Shown piece by piece: positions 18,175 through 26,959 of a DNA stretch of 64,000 nucleotides. Numbering within the stretch: the stretch's first letter is position 1; every line of letters starts with the position of its first letter. The position numbers and the translations under genes were made by a program. Under the pieces are notes generated by a model. That model was not told where the DNA came from and made no database searches. It saw only the letters and a program-made list of their open reading frames with translations. Origin of the DNA: Cyclobacterium qasimii M12-11B (GTDB lineage: Bacteria; Bacteroidota; Bacteroidia; Cytophagales; Cyclobacteriaceae); assembly GCF_000427295.1 (NCBI RefSeq), contig NZ_ATNM01000064.1, forward strand, positions 159,843 through 223,842, read 5' to 3'.

Positions 18175-18217
18175 CCAATTATCCTAGGTAATGGCAGTAC
18201 CATTGCAAATTCAGGGT

Positions 18218-18622
18218 TTAACCCTCTTTGACAGCTTCAGGCCTTTTGTTCCATATGGCCATAAACTGGAAATGGGCCATCCTTCTGGCGGACTCTTTGG
18301 CTTTATCAGCCAATTCTCCATTATACAACTCATCTATTGTTTCAAACCATAACTGCAGCCAGATTCCAAAATGCTTTTGCTCTACGGTATGATTTAAATT
18401 TTTGTCCACATTGATATGTTTGAGCGTAGGGTTTCCTTTAAATTTAGCAATGCCAAAAAGATTCGTTTCCCAGAAATCAGTTAGCTTTTCCAAGTGTTCT
18501 GGCCACCTTTCTTCCTCAATGTGGCCATTGAAAATGGGACCCAAAACTTCGTCTTTTCTGATTTTTGCATAGAATGCGTTTACCAGAACATTGATGTCTT
18601 TGCGGTTTTCAATTGGTTTCAT
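18218..18622 (-). CDS. Group III truncated haemoglobin
   Basis: 134 aa 2-over-2 globin. F-Y-A-K-I-R-K-D-E-V-L-G-P-I-F near residue 17 (B helix), W-P-E-H-L-E-K-L-T-D-F-W-E (CD/E region), and the proximal His segment H-F-G-I-W-L-Q-L-W, then R-R-M-A-H-F-Q. It binds O2 or NO, with probable roles in NO detoxification or redox sensing. It lies 6 bp after a small cupin gene, with which it is cotranscribed. Confidence 0.9.
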   Translation of the reverse strand: MKPIENRKDINVLVNAFYAKIRKDEVLGPIFNGHIEEERWPEHLEKLTDFWETNLFGIAKFKGNPTLKHINVDKNLNHTVEQKHFGIWLQLWFETIDELYNGELADKAKESARRMAHFQFMAIWNKRPEAVKEG

Positions 18623-18628
18623 CAGGCT

Positions 18629-18976
18629 TTATTTATTTGATTCCTTTACTACATTTTCTACACGTTCTACCTGATCCGATTTTGAAAGGGTCAAGCGAAC
18701 CACACTGTCTTTTATGGCGGTCAGGTCATGTGGGATATTTCCTTCTAAGGCCACAATACCTCCACTTTTAAAATTGTGTACTTCTCCTTCAGCCCCAAAG
18801 TCAATCTCTCCCTCCAAGACCTGAACCACAATCGGGAAATTGGTCTTATGCTCTTTCATTACCTGGCCTTCCTTCAATAGAATGCGTATTTCTTTGGAGA
18901 ACGGAGATTCCAAAATGACTTTGGTACTGATCTTATCTCCAAATTGTAAATCTTCATTAAATGATGCAACTTCCAT
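18629..18976 (-). CDS. Small cupin-domain protein
   Basis: 115 aa single-domain cupin (V-L-E-G-E-I-D-F-G, then G-G-I-V-A-L-E-G-N-I-P-H-D-L). The first motif lacks the usual two His; K43-T-N-F sits in their place and only the last motif His (I-P-H) is kept, so metal binding is doubtful. Directly upstream of the truncated haemoglobin gene, suggesting a shared NO or oxygen response. Confidence 0.82.
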   Translation of the reverse strand: MEVASFNEDLQFGDKISTKVILESPFSKEIRILLKEGQVMKEHKTNFPIVVQVLEGEIDFGAEGEVHNFKSGGIVALEGNIPHDLTAIKDSVVRLTLSKSDQVERVENVVKESNK

Positions 18977-19166
18977 ATTATCTGTACTTTAAATTCAAAC
19001 TTAACTTATTTATCAATACATTTTAAAGGTACCTAAACTCACTCGAATAATAAAGGATAAAACTATCTTTTATTATTCTATAGGTATTACAATTTCCATT
19101 TAAAATACGTTCATTTTTTAGTTATTTTTTCGCTTAAAACAGGATTTTCAGAAACTGACGTTCACC

Positions 19167-19339
19167 TAATAACCCCTCCCGACTCTGTCGGGACAGGCTC
19201 TACGCCCCTTTGTCAAGTGTGAGTTGCGGTAAAAGGCATTTTATTGCTGAATTGCTAAACTGCCGTTGGATGAGCAGAGTCGAAGCCTTAAGTTGACGTA
19301 TCCATTATACCTACCCCTTCGGCTCCGCTCAGGGTCCGG
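19167..19339. repeat. Interspersed palindromic repeat, copy C (full, diverged)
   Basis: Same order of segments as copy B. Its left half has a clean hairpin, TCCCGAC-TCT-GTCGGGA (19177-19193). The left core arm has diverged (ATGAGCAGAGTCGAAG) while the right arm CTTCGGCTCCGCTCAG is intact. Confidence 0.85.
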
Positions 19340-19403
19340 TTTAGCAAGCTGACTCTATGAAAAGGGGTATTAAATTAATACAGGAAATCCGATTAGGAAT
19401 CAA

Positions 19404-19439
19404 CAAAAAAAGACCGGCTGTTGGGCCGGTCTTTTTTTG
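19404..19439 (-). terminator. Terminator after glyS
   Basis: Stem AGACCGGC/GCCGGTCT (19411-19418 with 19425-19432) flanked by seven A and seven T. It is 20 bp past the glyS stop codon. Confidence 0.92.
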
Positions 19440-19458
19440 CTTGTGAAAAAATTGAAAA

Positions 19459-20924
19459 TTATATTTTCTCGAATACATTTCTGAAACTACAAGCCGCAGC
19501 AAGCCTGCCTTGCAAATCAGCAATTGGCACACGCTCCTGTTCGGTGGTATCTCTGTGACGTATGGTTACCGTATCATCTTCCAATGTCTGGTGATCTACT
19601 GCAATACAAAACGGGGTTCCAATTAAATCCTGTCTTGTATAACGTTTCCCTATCGATCCAGCTTCATCATAGACAATATTGAAATCATATTTCAACTCAT
19701 CAAATATTGTTTTGGCTTTATCAGGCAAGCCATCTTTCTTTGTCAATGGCAGAATTGCTGCTTTAACCGGAGCCAAGGCAGGATGTAGCGCAAGGTAAGA
19801 CCTTGACTTTTCTCCAACTTCCTCAGTTTTAAGGGCATTGCAAAGGGTCATCAAAAACAATCTATCTGCTCCAATAGAAGTTTCGACTACATATGGTATG
19901 TAATTCTGATTGATCTCTGGATCAAAGTACTGTTGTTTCTTTTTGCTGAACTCCTGATGCGCTTTCAGGTCAAAGTCTGTTCTGGAGTGAATCCCTTCCA
20001 CTTCCTTGAAACCAAAAGGAAACTGGTATTCTATATCCAAAGCAGCATTGGCATAATGTGCCAGCTTCTCATGGTCATGTCTTCTTAGTTTTCTTCAGGA
20101 ATCCCCAAAGCCTTGTGCCAGCTCATACGCGTATCAGCCCAGTGCTTGTACCATTCCAATTCAGTACCAGGCCTAACAAAGAATTGCATCTCCATTTGCT
20201 CAAATTCCCTCATTCTGAAAATAAATTGTCTGGCAACAATTTCATTTCTAAAGGCCTTGCCTATCTGTGCAATACCAAAAGGAACTTTCATTCTGGCCGT
20301 CTTCTGCACATTCAAAAAGTTCACAAATATACCTTGAGCCGTTTCTGGTCTAAGGTAAATGGTGCTTGAATCTTCTGATACGGAACCCACTTGGGTTGAA
20401 AACATAAGGTTGAATTGCCTTATTTCTGTCCAGTTGGTGGTTCCACTTACAGGGCAGGTAATGTTTTCTTCAATTAAAAATTCGCGAAGTGCTGTAAAAT
20501 CTTCTTTCTCCAACAAACTTCCCATGGTAGCCAAAAGACTATTGGCTTTCTCCTGGTTGCCTTCGTTTTCATATCCAGCAGCCTTTTCTTCTATCAGTAC
20601 ATCTGCCCGATAGCGCTTTTTACTGTCTTTATTGTCCACCATCGGATCATTGAAACTATCCACGTGGCCGGAAGCTTTCCAGGTAGTAGGATGCATAAAT
20701 ATTGCCGCATCTAATCCAACGATATTGCCGTTTAGACGGGTCATGGATTCCCACCATAACCTTTTAAGGTTGTTCTTTAACTCTACCCCATAAGGCCCGT
20801 AATCATACACGGCCTGAAGCCCATCATAAATTTCAGATGAAGGGTAAACAAACCCATACTCTTTGGCATGGGCAATGATATCTTTTAGCAAGCCGCTTTC
20901 CTGCTTTTGTCCTGATTTTGCCAT
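19459..20924 (-). CDS. glyS: Glycyl-tRNA synthetase, frameshifted in this sequence
   Basis: Class II aminoacyl-tRNA synthetase of the single-chain alpha2 type, restored to 488 aa. One base is missing at 20086-20088: read as sequenced, the frame stops after G-I-P-E-E-N; with one base added it continues L-R-R-H-D-H-E-K-L-A-H-Y-A, the conserved family sequence. Motifs seen: Y-D-G-L-Q-A-V-Y-D-Y-G-P-Y-G near the start, F-R-N-E-I-V-A-R-Q-F-I-F-R-M-R-E-F-E-Q-M-E (motif 2), and the A-P-V-K-A anticodon-domain entry. I choose M-A-K-S-G-Q at 20924 because a -7 element overlaps the longer start. The gene is essential, so the break is almost certainly artefactual. Confidence 0.93.
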
Positions 20925-20929
20925 AGGCG

Positions 20930-20960
20930 CAAAATTAAGCAAAAACCTATACTCTACAAG
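20930..20960 (-). promoter_or_regulatory. glyS promoter
   Basis: On the minus strand CTTG (20957-20960), a 19-bp spacer, then TAATTTTG (20930-20937). This matches the Bacteroidota TTTG/TAnnTTTG promoter. The expected start site is within a few bases of the ATG at 20924, so the transcript would be nearly leaderless. Confidence 0.6.
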
Positions 20961-20965
20961 GTTTT

Positions 20966-23803
20966 TCAGTTACTGGTATTGTTTTGCATCAGGAAAGCTG
21001 CAATATCTGCGATATCTTGTGCCTTAAGTTGCATTTCAGAAGGGCCCGGCATCAGACTAATGGGAAGTTGTTTTCTGGTAAGCACCAGTTCTGCTGGCAA
21101 AACATGTCTTTGCCCTTGAAAATCCAGAACCGTGACCACTGGCCCTGATGATTGTAGCAAACCTAAAAGTACAGCTCCATTCTTTAGTGCAATTAAATAA
21201 GCTTCCGAACCAAAGCCTATGGCAGCATCAGGTTGCGCAATGGCATTGACCAATGTTGGGTAATCCATTTTTTGTCCGATTTGACTCAGGTCTGGACCAA
21301 TTTCATTGCCTGAGGAAGCAATTCTGTGGCAGGCAGCACAATTCTGAATGGCTTTTACCTTCCCTGCTACAGGGTCTTTGCCAAGGGATAAAATTTCTTC
21401 TTCAACAATTGCTGCATCCTCTCCAAAATAATGCCTCAATAACTTAAGCACCGAGGGCCTTTTTTCATCCTTATTAACAGCTGAAAAATCTAAATTATAA
21501 TTTTTAAATACACCTTCTGCCCCCATTAAAGCCAAATGAAGTCTACCCGAAGGATTTTCCGCCAATTGAGTTAATGCAAGTTGCTTTTGTTCCTGATTGG
21601 TCAAACTATCTTTCAGTTGCCCTTTTAATGCCAATAAGTTGGGCTGAGCATCAGGTAAAACAATTGGAGCCTCCCAATCTTGCAGAAAAGCGCTCCACTC
21701 ATTGTATTTTCTGAATTGAAGCCACCATTGGGCTTTTTCTCCAAGTACCCCTTCCATATCAGCTGCTGTTTTTACAGCCTCCACTGCTTCTTTTTCGAAA
21801 ATAAAAGCCAGTGTTTCCAAAGCCAGGTCTCGTTCTTCAATTTCTAAGTTCTCATTCTCCAATCTGGCCTTCAAGGCAGGGATTGCAGCTTTGGGATGCC
21901 ACTCCCATACCAAAGAGGCAATTTGAGGAGACCATTTTGCCGGATCCATTGTAGCCACATTGGCCAAGTAATAGGTTTCAGCATTGTCCCTCATTCCTAT
22001 TCCCAATGCATTTCTGTACCAAGGATCCGTCCCATCGTATGCTTTGATTAACTCTTTATAGATTTCAGAAGATTTACCCCAGTCTTCCTCTCTGAGTAAT
22101 AAGGCCAGTTCTCTTTTAATCAATGGAGAACCTTCCTTTGCAATCCTCAACGCTTCGTCGAGCAAGCGCTCTGGAGCATTGGCTGACAAGGCTCTAAGCG
22201 TGGTCAATACTATTTCCTGATTGGGGTCTTTTAGCAAAGGCAAATTTGAATTGATCCCTTCTGCTCCCATGCCTGCCAGCGTCCAGATCGCTCTGGCCCT
22301 GAAAAAGGGATTACTATCATTTTGAATGATGTTTACAAGCTGAGGAAAAACAGCGGCACCTTGTTCTTTTAACTTCTGCATGGCAAAAGCACGCACATGA
22401 ACCGCTGGATTTTTTAGCGCAGCCAACTGACCTTCTGTAGTCGTAAAATCTATTTTTGGAAGTGTTAACTTTTTATCCTTTGGTACAATGCGGTAAATTT
22501 TCCCTTCACCCACTGTGTCTCTCATTTGATGGCCTCCCACGATAGGGTCATACCAATCTGCGATGAACAATGAACCGTCAGTGCCTACTGTAGCATCGCT
22601 TGGCCTGAACCATTTTCGGGTATCTTCCTCCACCTGGTGCCAAATATAACTAGTATTGTCCTTGTCAACTGAGGAAACAAAGGCTTGTCTATCTTGAAGG
22701 GGATAACCGGAGCCTATTACTTCAGGATTATAGCCAAACACAATATTTCTCCCTGCATCAGCACTTAATAATAGCCCTCTATATTGCTCTCCTAGTTCAT
22801 CACCTTCAATCCTCACCATCCCAGTAGGTGAACCTGCCCCATACACATCGCCTACAGGCAAAATCCCTGGATCATGTTGGTGCCAATGTGCCTCAGCTAT
22901 TGTTTGACCTGGTCTTCTATCAGCTTGCCATGTTCTATTACCTTTCTCACTGAAATATCCTGCGTTGCTTCCCTCCATCAACCAGGTAGTTCTACAGGAA
23001 GCTGTCTGGTCATCGTTGTCACTTTGCCACATATTGCCATAAGAATCCACCGCAACTTCAAATGCATTTCTGAAATTATGCGACACTACCTCCATACCAG
23101 TACCATCGGGATTGATTCTTATCACCAAGCCACCATTGTAAATTTCTCCATCATCACTGATTTGTGAAGGAACATTCTCTGTGCTGTAAGGGGTAAATTC
23201 ATTGTATACGCTACCTGAGCGAAGGGTCCAGCCATCTTTTCCTTCCACTTTATGTGGCCCTGCATTTCCGGTAATAAAATACCACTTTCCATCTGGCCCA
23301 AGCTGTCCTGCATGTAGGCCATGGTCATGGTCTTTTCCTCCAAATCCTGTTAAAAAAATCTCTTTGCTATCTGGAATATCATCTCCATCTTCGTCAGTAT
23401 AGATGATAACATTTGGAGAGCAGGACACCACTACTTGGTTGCCAAGCACAGCAATACCCAAAGGGCTTCTCAGCAAGGTGTCTTGAACAAAAACCTTTGA
23501 AGCATCTGCTTTGCCATCTCCATTGGTATCCTCAAGGATCATTACGCGGTCGCCTTTGTCCTGCACCTTGTGGCCATCAGCATTCCGGAAATCTCTGTAG
23601 TTAACTCCTTCAGTGATCCATACTCTTCCTTTGGCATCCACATCCATGTTGGTAGGATTAAAGAATAGGGGACTTTCGGCCCATACACTTACCTCCAATC
23701 CTTCAGGAACAAATAAAAGAGGTGGTTCTTCCTGTTGGTTGCGGGTATTGCAGGAAAACAATCCCACGAATAAAATACTGCAACAGACCAACCACTTTAC
23801 CAT
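20966..23803 (-). CDS. PVC-type haem-binding lipoprotein with propeller, HEAT and cytochrome c domains
   Basis: 945 aa. Signal peptide with lipobox L-F-S-C (~18). N-terminal ~430 residues form a sugar-dehydrogenase-like propeller (the 'membrane-bound dehydrogenase' domain); residues about 450-730 are HEAT-like helical repeats; the C-terminus is a c-type cytochrome with C-A-A-C-H (haem ligation) and a later Met (S-L-M-P-G) as the likely sixth ligand. This architecture is common in Planctomycetes and Bacteroidota and is linked to extracellular oxidation of polyols or sugars. It starts 3 bp after the isomerase-like gene stop. Confidence 0.9.
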   Translation of the reverse strand: MVKWLVCCSILFVGLFSCNTRNQQEEPPLLFVPEGLEVSVWAESPLFFNPTNMDVDAKGRVWITEGVNYRDFRNADGHKVQDKGDRVMILEDTNGDGKADASKVFVQDTLLRSPLGIAVLGNQVVVSCSPNVIIYTDEDGDDIPDSKEIFLTGFGGKDHDHGLHAGQLGPDGKWYFITGNAGPHKVEGKDGWTLRSGSVYNEFTPYSTENVPSQISDDGEIYNGGLVIRINPDGTGMEVVSHNFRNAFEVAVDSYGNMWQSDNDDQTASCRTTWLMEGSNAGYFSEKGNRTWQADRRPGQTIAEAHWHQHDPGILPVGDVYGAGSPTGMVRIEGDELGEQYRGLLLSADAGRNIVFGYNPEVIGSGYPLQDRQAFVSSVDKDNTSYIWHQVEEDTRKWFRPSDATVGTDGSLFIADWYDPIVGGHQMRDTVGEGKIYRIVPKDKKLTLPKIDFTTTEGQLAALKNPAVHVRAFAMQKLKEQGAAVFPQLVNIIQNDSNPFFRARAIWTLAGMGAEGINSNLPLLKDPNQEIVLTTLRALSANAPERLLDEALRIAKEGSPLIKRELALLLREEDWGKSSEIYKELIKAYDGTDPWYRNALGIGMRDNAETYYLANVATMDPAKWSPQIASLVWEWHPKAAIPALKARLENENLEIEERDLALETLAFIFEKEAVEAVKTAADMEGVLGEKAQWWLQFRKYNEWSAFLQDWEAPIVLPDAQPNLLALKGQLKDSLTNQEQKQLALTQLAENPSGRLHLALMGAEGVFKNYNLDFSAVNKDEKRPSVLKLLRHYFGEDAAIVEEEILSLGKDPVAGKVKAIQNCAACHRIASSGNEIGPDLSQIGQKMDYPTLVNAIAQPDAAIGFGSEAYLIALKNGAVLLGLLQSSGPVVTVLDFQGQRHVLPAELVLTRKQLPISLMPGPSEMQLKAQDIADIAAFLMQNNTSN

Positions 23804-23806
23804 TTT

Positions 23807-24667
23807 TTAGGATTTCATAAGTTGTGAAACAAAATTCAGATTTTTTCTATAAGCTGGGAGTACCTCCATCCCCTTAGGAATGGCGCCCTCCATTATGCAC
23901 CAACCTTTATAACCAATTTTATCCAGTCTCACTTTTACTTTTTCAAAATCCACCTTTCCCTGGCCAAGCAGCTGCCCATTTTCTTTAAAGTGAATTTCAC
24001 AGATATTTTCAGTTCCTAAGAGGGCTATTTCTTTAAAAATATCATAACCCATTTCTGTAGCATTGGCCAGGTCATAATAGACCTTTACGTGGGTAGAACC
24101 TACTGCTGCTAAAATCTCAAGATGTTCTTCCGCAGAAAGCCAGGATTCAATTCCTAAAACCACATTGGCCTTTTCTGCCTTGGGAGCTACTTTCTTTAAT
24201 CTACGAATCACTTCAGCTTTACCGGCAGGATCATTTCTCAGGTCTCCGGCTGAGAAAAATGCCAACAAGACATTTTTACAACCCAAAGCCTTGGCTACAT
24301 CAATGCTGTCTGAAACCCAAACCTCGGTTTCAGGAGCAGATTTATAAGGTACCCGGTTGAGCTCCCCTATTGCCAATCCGGCAATTTTTACTTTGGCTTC
24401 CTTTGCTGCCTTCAGGTAAATTTGCTGCATCTCTTTTTGCCTGAGGTGCATGTCATTGGCAACATTCCCTAAGCTCACCTGAACACCATCAAGGCCAATT
24501 TCTTTGGCCAATTTAAAGGCATCAGGATCTGAGGCTTTACCAATAGACCAGTCGCAGGCACCAATCCTAAACTCCTGTTTAATGCGAAAATCAATCCCCA
24601 TGAATGGGGCAAAGACGAACACAGTACCAAGTGTTAGGATGGTTTCCCTTCTGCTGATCATAGTCAC
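23807..24667 (-). CDS. Sugar phosphate isomerase/epimerase-like TIM-barrel protein
   Basis: 286 aa, xylose-isomerase-like TIM barrel (AP_endonuc_2 family). Signal-like N-terminus (R-R-E-T-I-L-T-L-G-T-V-F-V-F-A-P) suggests export by Tat or Sec. Conserved acids: E in G-I-E-S-W, D in Y-Y-D-L-A-N-A, H-F-K-E-N-G, and the closing I-M-E-G-A, which form the family's metal site. It lies between the cytochrome/PQQ-type dehydrogenase gene (1-bp gap) and the PVC-type gene, so it probably acts on the same sugar. Confidence 0.85.
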   Translation of the reverse strand: MTMISRRETILTLGTVFVFAPFMGIDFRIKQEFRIGACDWSIGKASDPDAFKLAKEIGLDGVQVSLGNVANDMHLRQKEMQQIYLKAAKEAKVKIAGLAIGELNRVPYKSAPETEVWVSDSIDVAKALGCKNVLLAFFSAGDLRNDPAGKAEVIRRLKKVAPKAEKANVVLGIESWLSAEEHLEILAAVGSTHVKVYYDLANATEMGYDIFKEIALLGTENICEIHFKENGQLLGQGKVDFEKVKVRLDKIGYKGWCIMEGAIPKGMEVLPAYRKNLNFVSQLMKS

Positions 24668-24668
24668 T

Positions 24669-26381
24669 CTATTTTTTTACACTTGCCATTTTATAAACTT
24701 TCCCATCTGCTTTGGTAAAAAGATACATTTCTCCACTGGCATCTTTGCCAAATCGGAGGTCTACCCTTCTACTTCCAGCCAATTTTTCAAGGGGAATAGA
24801 TACTCCTTTATATTCAATTGTCCATTCATAAATAGGCGCCTGTTTGCCGACTTCAAGATCAGCTATATTTACATAAAATAGTCTCCCTCTGGTTATGTCT
24901 CCAAAAAGATATTTTCCATTCAAGCCAGGTACTTCTGTTCCAGTATATTCGAAACCACCTGAAATTGCATTCCCTTCATCGTGGTCATACATGGCTACGG
25001 GATAAGAAAACCCAAAGGAATTCTCATTTTCAGGCAAGGGAAAAACCATGTTAGAATCGTCTTCTGGTTTTAACCTAAAAGTACCCTCTCTTACAGGCCA
25101 ACCATAATCATCTCCAGGTCGAAGCATGTAAAGGGATTCAATTTGTCCCTGACCTATATTGGAAACAAGAATTTCCCCCGTTTTAGTCCAGGTAATTCTA
25201 TGTGGATTTCTAAAGCCATGGGCGTAGATCTCTGGCATCCAGCCTTTGTCATTACCTACGAAGGGATTGTCTTCAGGGATTCCGTATTTACCATTGCTAC
25301 TGTTATTTCCTAGTGGATCGATCCGGTAAACGGCCCCCCAAGGTTGGGTAGGCCCATGGGAAATCCATGCATGTCCCCTTCCCTCAGAACCACCATCACC
25401 TATACCTATAAAAAGCAAGCCGAAATCCTTGTCTCCTTTTTTGGCATATGGGTTGAAAGCAATCTCTTGCATTCCGTGAATAGCAGAAGCCATATCTATC
25501 CTGAAAAGCTCTCTGTGTTCAGTAGTATTGAGAGGAACTTCTAGTGGATCATTTGTTTTCCATTCAGTCACTACCCACTGCATATCGCTTTTGATGCTAT
25601 CCCCAAATGCAAAATCAGCTGGAATTGTATGTGGTTTTTCTGTGTGATTGGTATAAAACAATCCGTTTTCTTCAAAATCAGGATGAAAGGCAAAACTTCC
25701 AAAGCCTGTGGCCAGACCAGGTTGATTTATAAAGTCAGGCATTTCTTGCTCCATATCCAGGTACAATTTGGTTTCCCCTCCTTCCATCAGGTACATCTTT
25801 CCCCGTAAATCCAGCATGTACATGTCCTTGGTTATCGGGTGATAATCCATTTTGGCAATTCTAGTCAAAGGCTTTTTATCTGCGGAAGCAGGAATGGTGC
25901 TGATCAATTCCAGGTTGACAACCAGGTCAGACATGGGTATTTTTTCTGGAATTGGGTTTCCTATAGAATCCAATACCGCTTCTAAATTCTCCGCCGGTGC
26001 TTCATGCTGGTGCATATAGGCAATGATATTGTCTATATCATCTTCTTCTAAATGGCTAAAGGAAGGCATATAGGTTTTGTATCTTTCAAAAGCTAAACGT
26101 GCCCTTTCATCCCCATTGTCAATCATTTCGGCAGGATTTTCAATAAAAGAGCGCATCCAATCAAGTGGCTGTTCCTTTGTAATACCGCCTAGATGTGGTC
26201 CGATACCGTTTTTCTTAAAGGAGTGGCAACTGCTACAATTTGCCTGGAATAAATTTTCTCCGGCCTCAAGGCTGGTTTGATCCATGGGAATCAATTCTTC
26301 CAAAGGCTTGTCCTTAGAACTACATGACCAACAAAAAGCTGTAATAAACAGGAGAAACAAGAGGTTATTAAATGGGTTCAT
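24669..26381 (-). CDS. Cytochrome c / PQQ-dependent sugar dehydrogenase-like fusion lipoprotein
   Basis: 570 aa, signal peptide with lipobox C-W-S-C (~20). A c-type cytochrome comes first (C-S-S-C-H near residue 50, with a later Met, Y-M-P-S-F), then a soluble glucose/sorbosone dehydrogenase propeller from about residue 165: G-L-A-T-G-F-G-S-F-A-F-H-P-D-F, I-G-I-G-D-G-G-S-E-G-R-G-H-A, Y-A-H-G-F-R-N-P-H-R-I-T-W, and G-D-I-T-R-G-R-L. It would oxidise an aldose outside the cytoplasmic membrane and pass electrons to its own haem. First gene of a three-gene operon. Confidence 0.9.
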   Translation of the reverse strand: MNPFNNLLFLLFITAFCWSCSSKDKPLEELIPMDQTSLEAGENLFQANCSSCHSFKKNGIGPHLGGITKEQPLDWMRSFIENPAEMIDNGDERARLAFERYKTYMPSFSHLEEDDIDNIIAYMHQHEAPAENLEAVLDSIGNPIPEKIPMSDLVVNLELISTIPASADKKPLTRIAKMDYHPITKDMYMLDLRGKMYLMEGGETKLYLDMEQEMPDFINQPGLATGFGSFAFHPDFEENGLFYTNHTEKPHTIPADFAFGDSIKSDMQWVVTEWKTNDPLEVPLNTTEHRELFRIDMASAIHGMQEIAFNPYAKKGDKDFGLLFIGIGDGGSEGRGHAWISHGPTQPWGAVYRIDPLGNNSSNGKYGIPEDNPFVGNDKGWMPEIYAHGFRNPHRITWTKTGEILVSNIGQGQIESLYMLRPGDDYGWPVREGTFRLKPEDDSNMVFPLPENENSFGFSYPVAMYDHDEGNAISGGFEYTGTEVPGLNGKYLFGDITRGRLFYVNIADLEVGKQAPIYEWTIEYKGVSIPLEKLAGSRRVDLRFGKDASGEMYLFTKADGKVYKMASVKK

Positions 26382-26959
26382 AGATTAATGGTACTGTCAA
26401 AATGCGATTTAATCAATTAAAATACGGAGCCAATCTACTTTATTATCGTTATATAAAAAAAATCTTATTTATCAATGGCTGAAATAAATCCTTTTTCAGC
26501 CTATTATTTGTTCATTTTTCACAAGAGGAGCTTACCACACGGGTTGGAATAGGCCAAACCCCAATGGTTCTTGCATCAAAACTCCTACCTGGCCAGATTT
26601 CACCAATAGTATAGGAGGAGTTTGGATTTGCTCAATCCGAGTAAAGGTGACCATGATGCGGCTTGTTTTAAGCATCCTATCCATCACACCAAATCAAAGT
26701 AAGGAGACAATGCTATAATCATACTATTTAGGTGATACTCCATGAGTTATTGGTGAAAAAATTATTTTAAGCCATGGTGAAAAATTGTTTTCAATTACTT
26801 GCCTATTATTTTTCCAGGTCTGAGAATCGAGGGGTAATCACAATTTTTAGTAACTAAAGCTTATCCCTATCAATTAGTTAGAACATTCATGTAAAAAAGC
26901 CGACTTCCTTCAAGGTGATTTTTTATATTTGCCTCTATTTAATATACCAAAATATCCTC
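26382..26959. other. 578-bp divergent intergenic region
   Basis: It separates the minus-strand oxidation operon from the plus-strand TonB receptor, so it must hold both promoters. I see a spaced inverted repeat, AAACTCCT ... AGGAGTTT, around 26579-26620, and the -7 element noted separately. No coding frame is supported. Confidence 0.55.
26924..26931 (+). promoter_or_regulatory. TAnnTTTG -7 element of the TonB-receptor gene
   Basis: TATATTTG, an exact consensus match, 28 bp upstream of the ATG at 26960. No convincing -33 element. Confidence 0.5.

Larger units (their letters stand above)
17752..18217. other. Intergenic region made of palindromic repeats
   Basis: No gene is supported. It carries a perfect hairpin, ATCCCACTT-GTC-AAGTGGGAT (17818-17838), then repeat copies A and B. 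GC content is visibly higher than in neighbouring DNA. Confidence 0.7.
18977..19458. other. Intergenic region with repeat copy C and the glyS terminator
   Basis: No gene supported. The first ~190 bp are AT-rich and form the upstream region of the minus-strand cupin gene; the rest is repeat C and the glyS terminator. Confidence 0.65.

Noticed and set aside
17818..19339. CRISPR array, considered because of clustered repeats
   Set aside because: The three repeats are about 86-172 bp and unevenly spaced, with no unique spacers of regular size and no cas genes.
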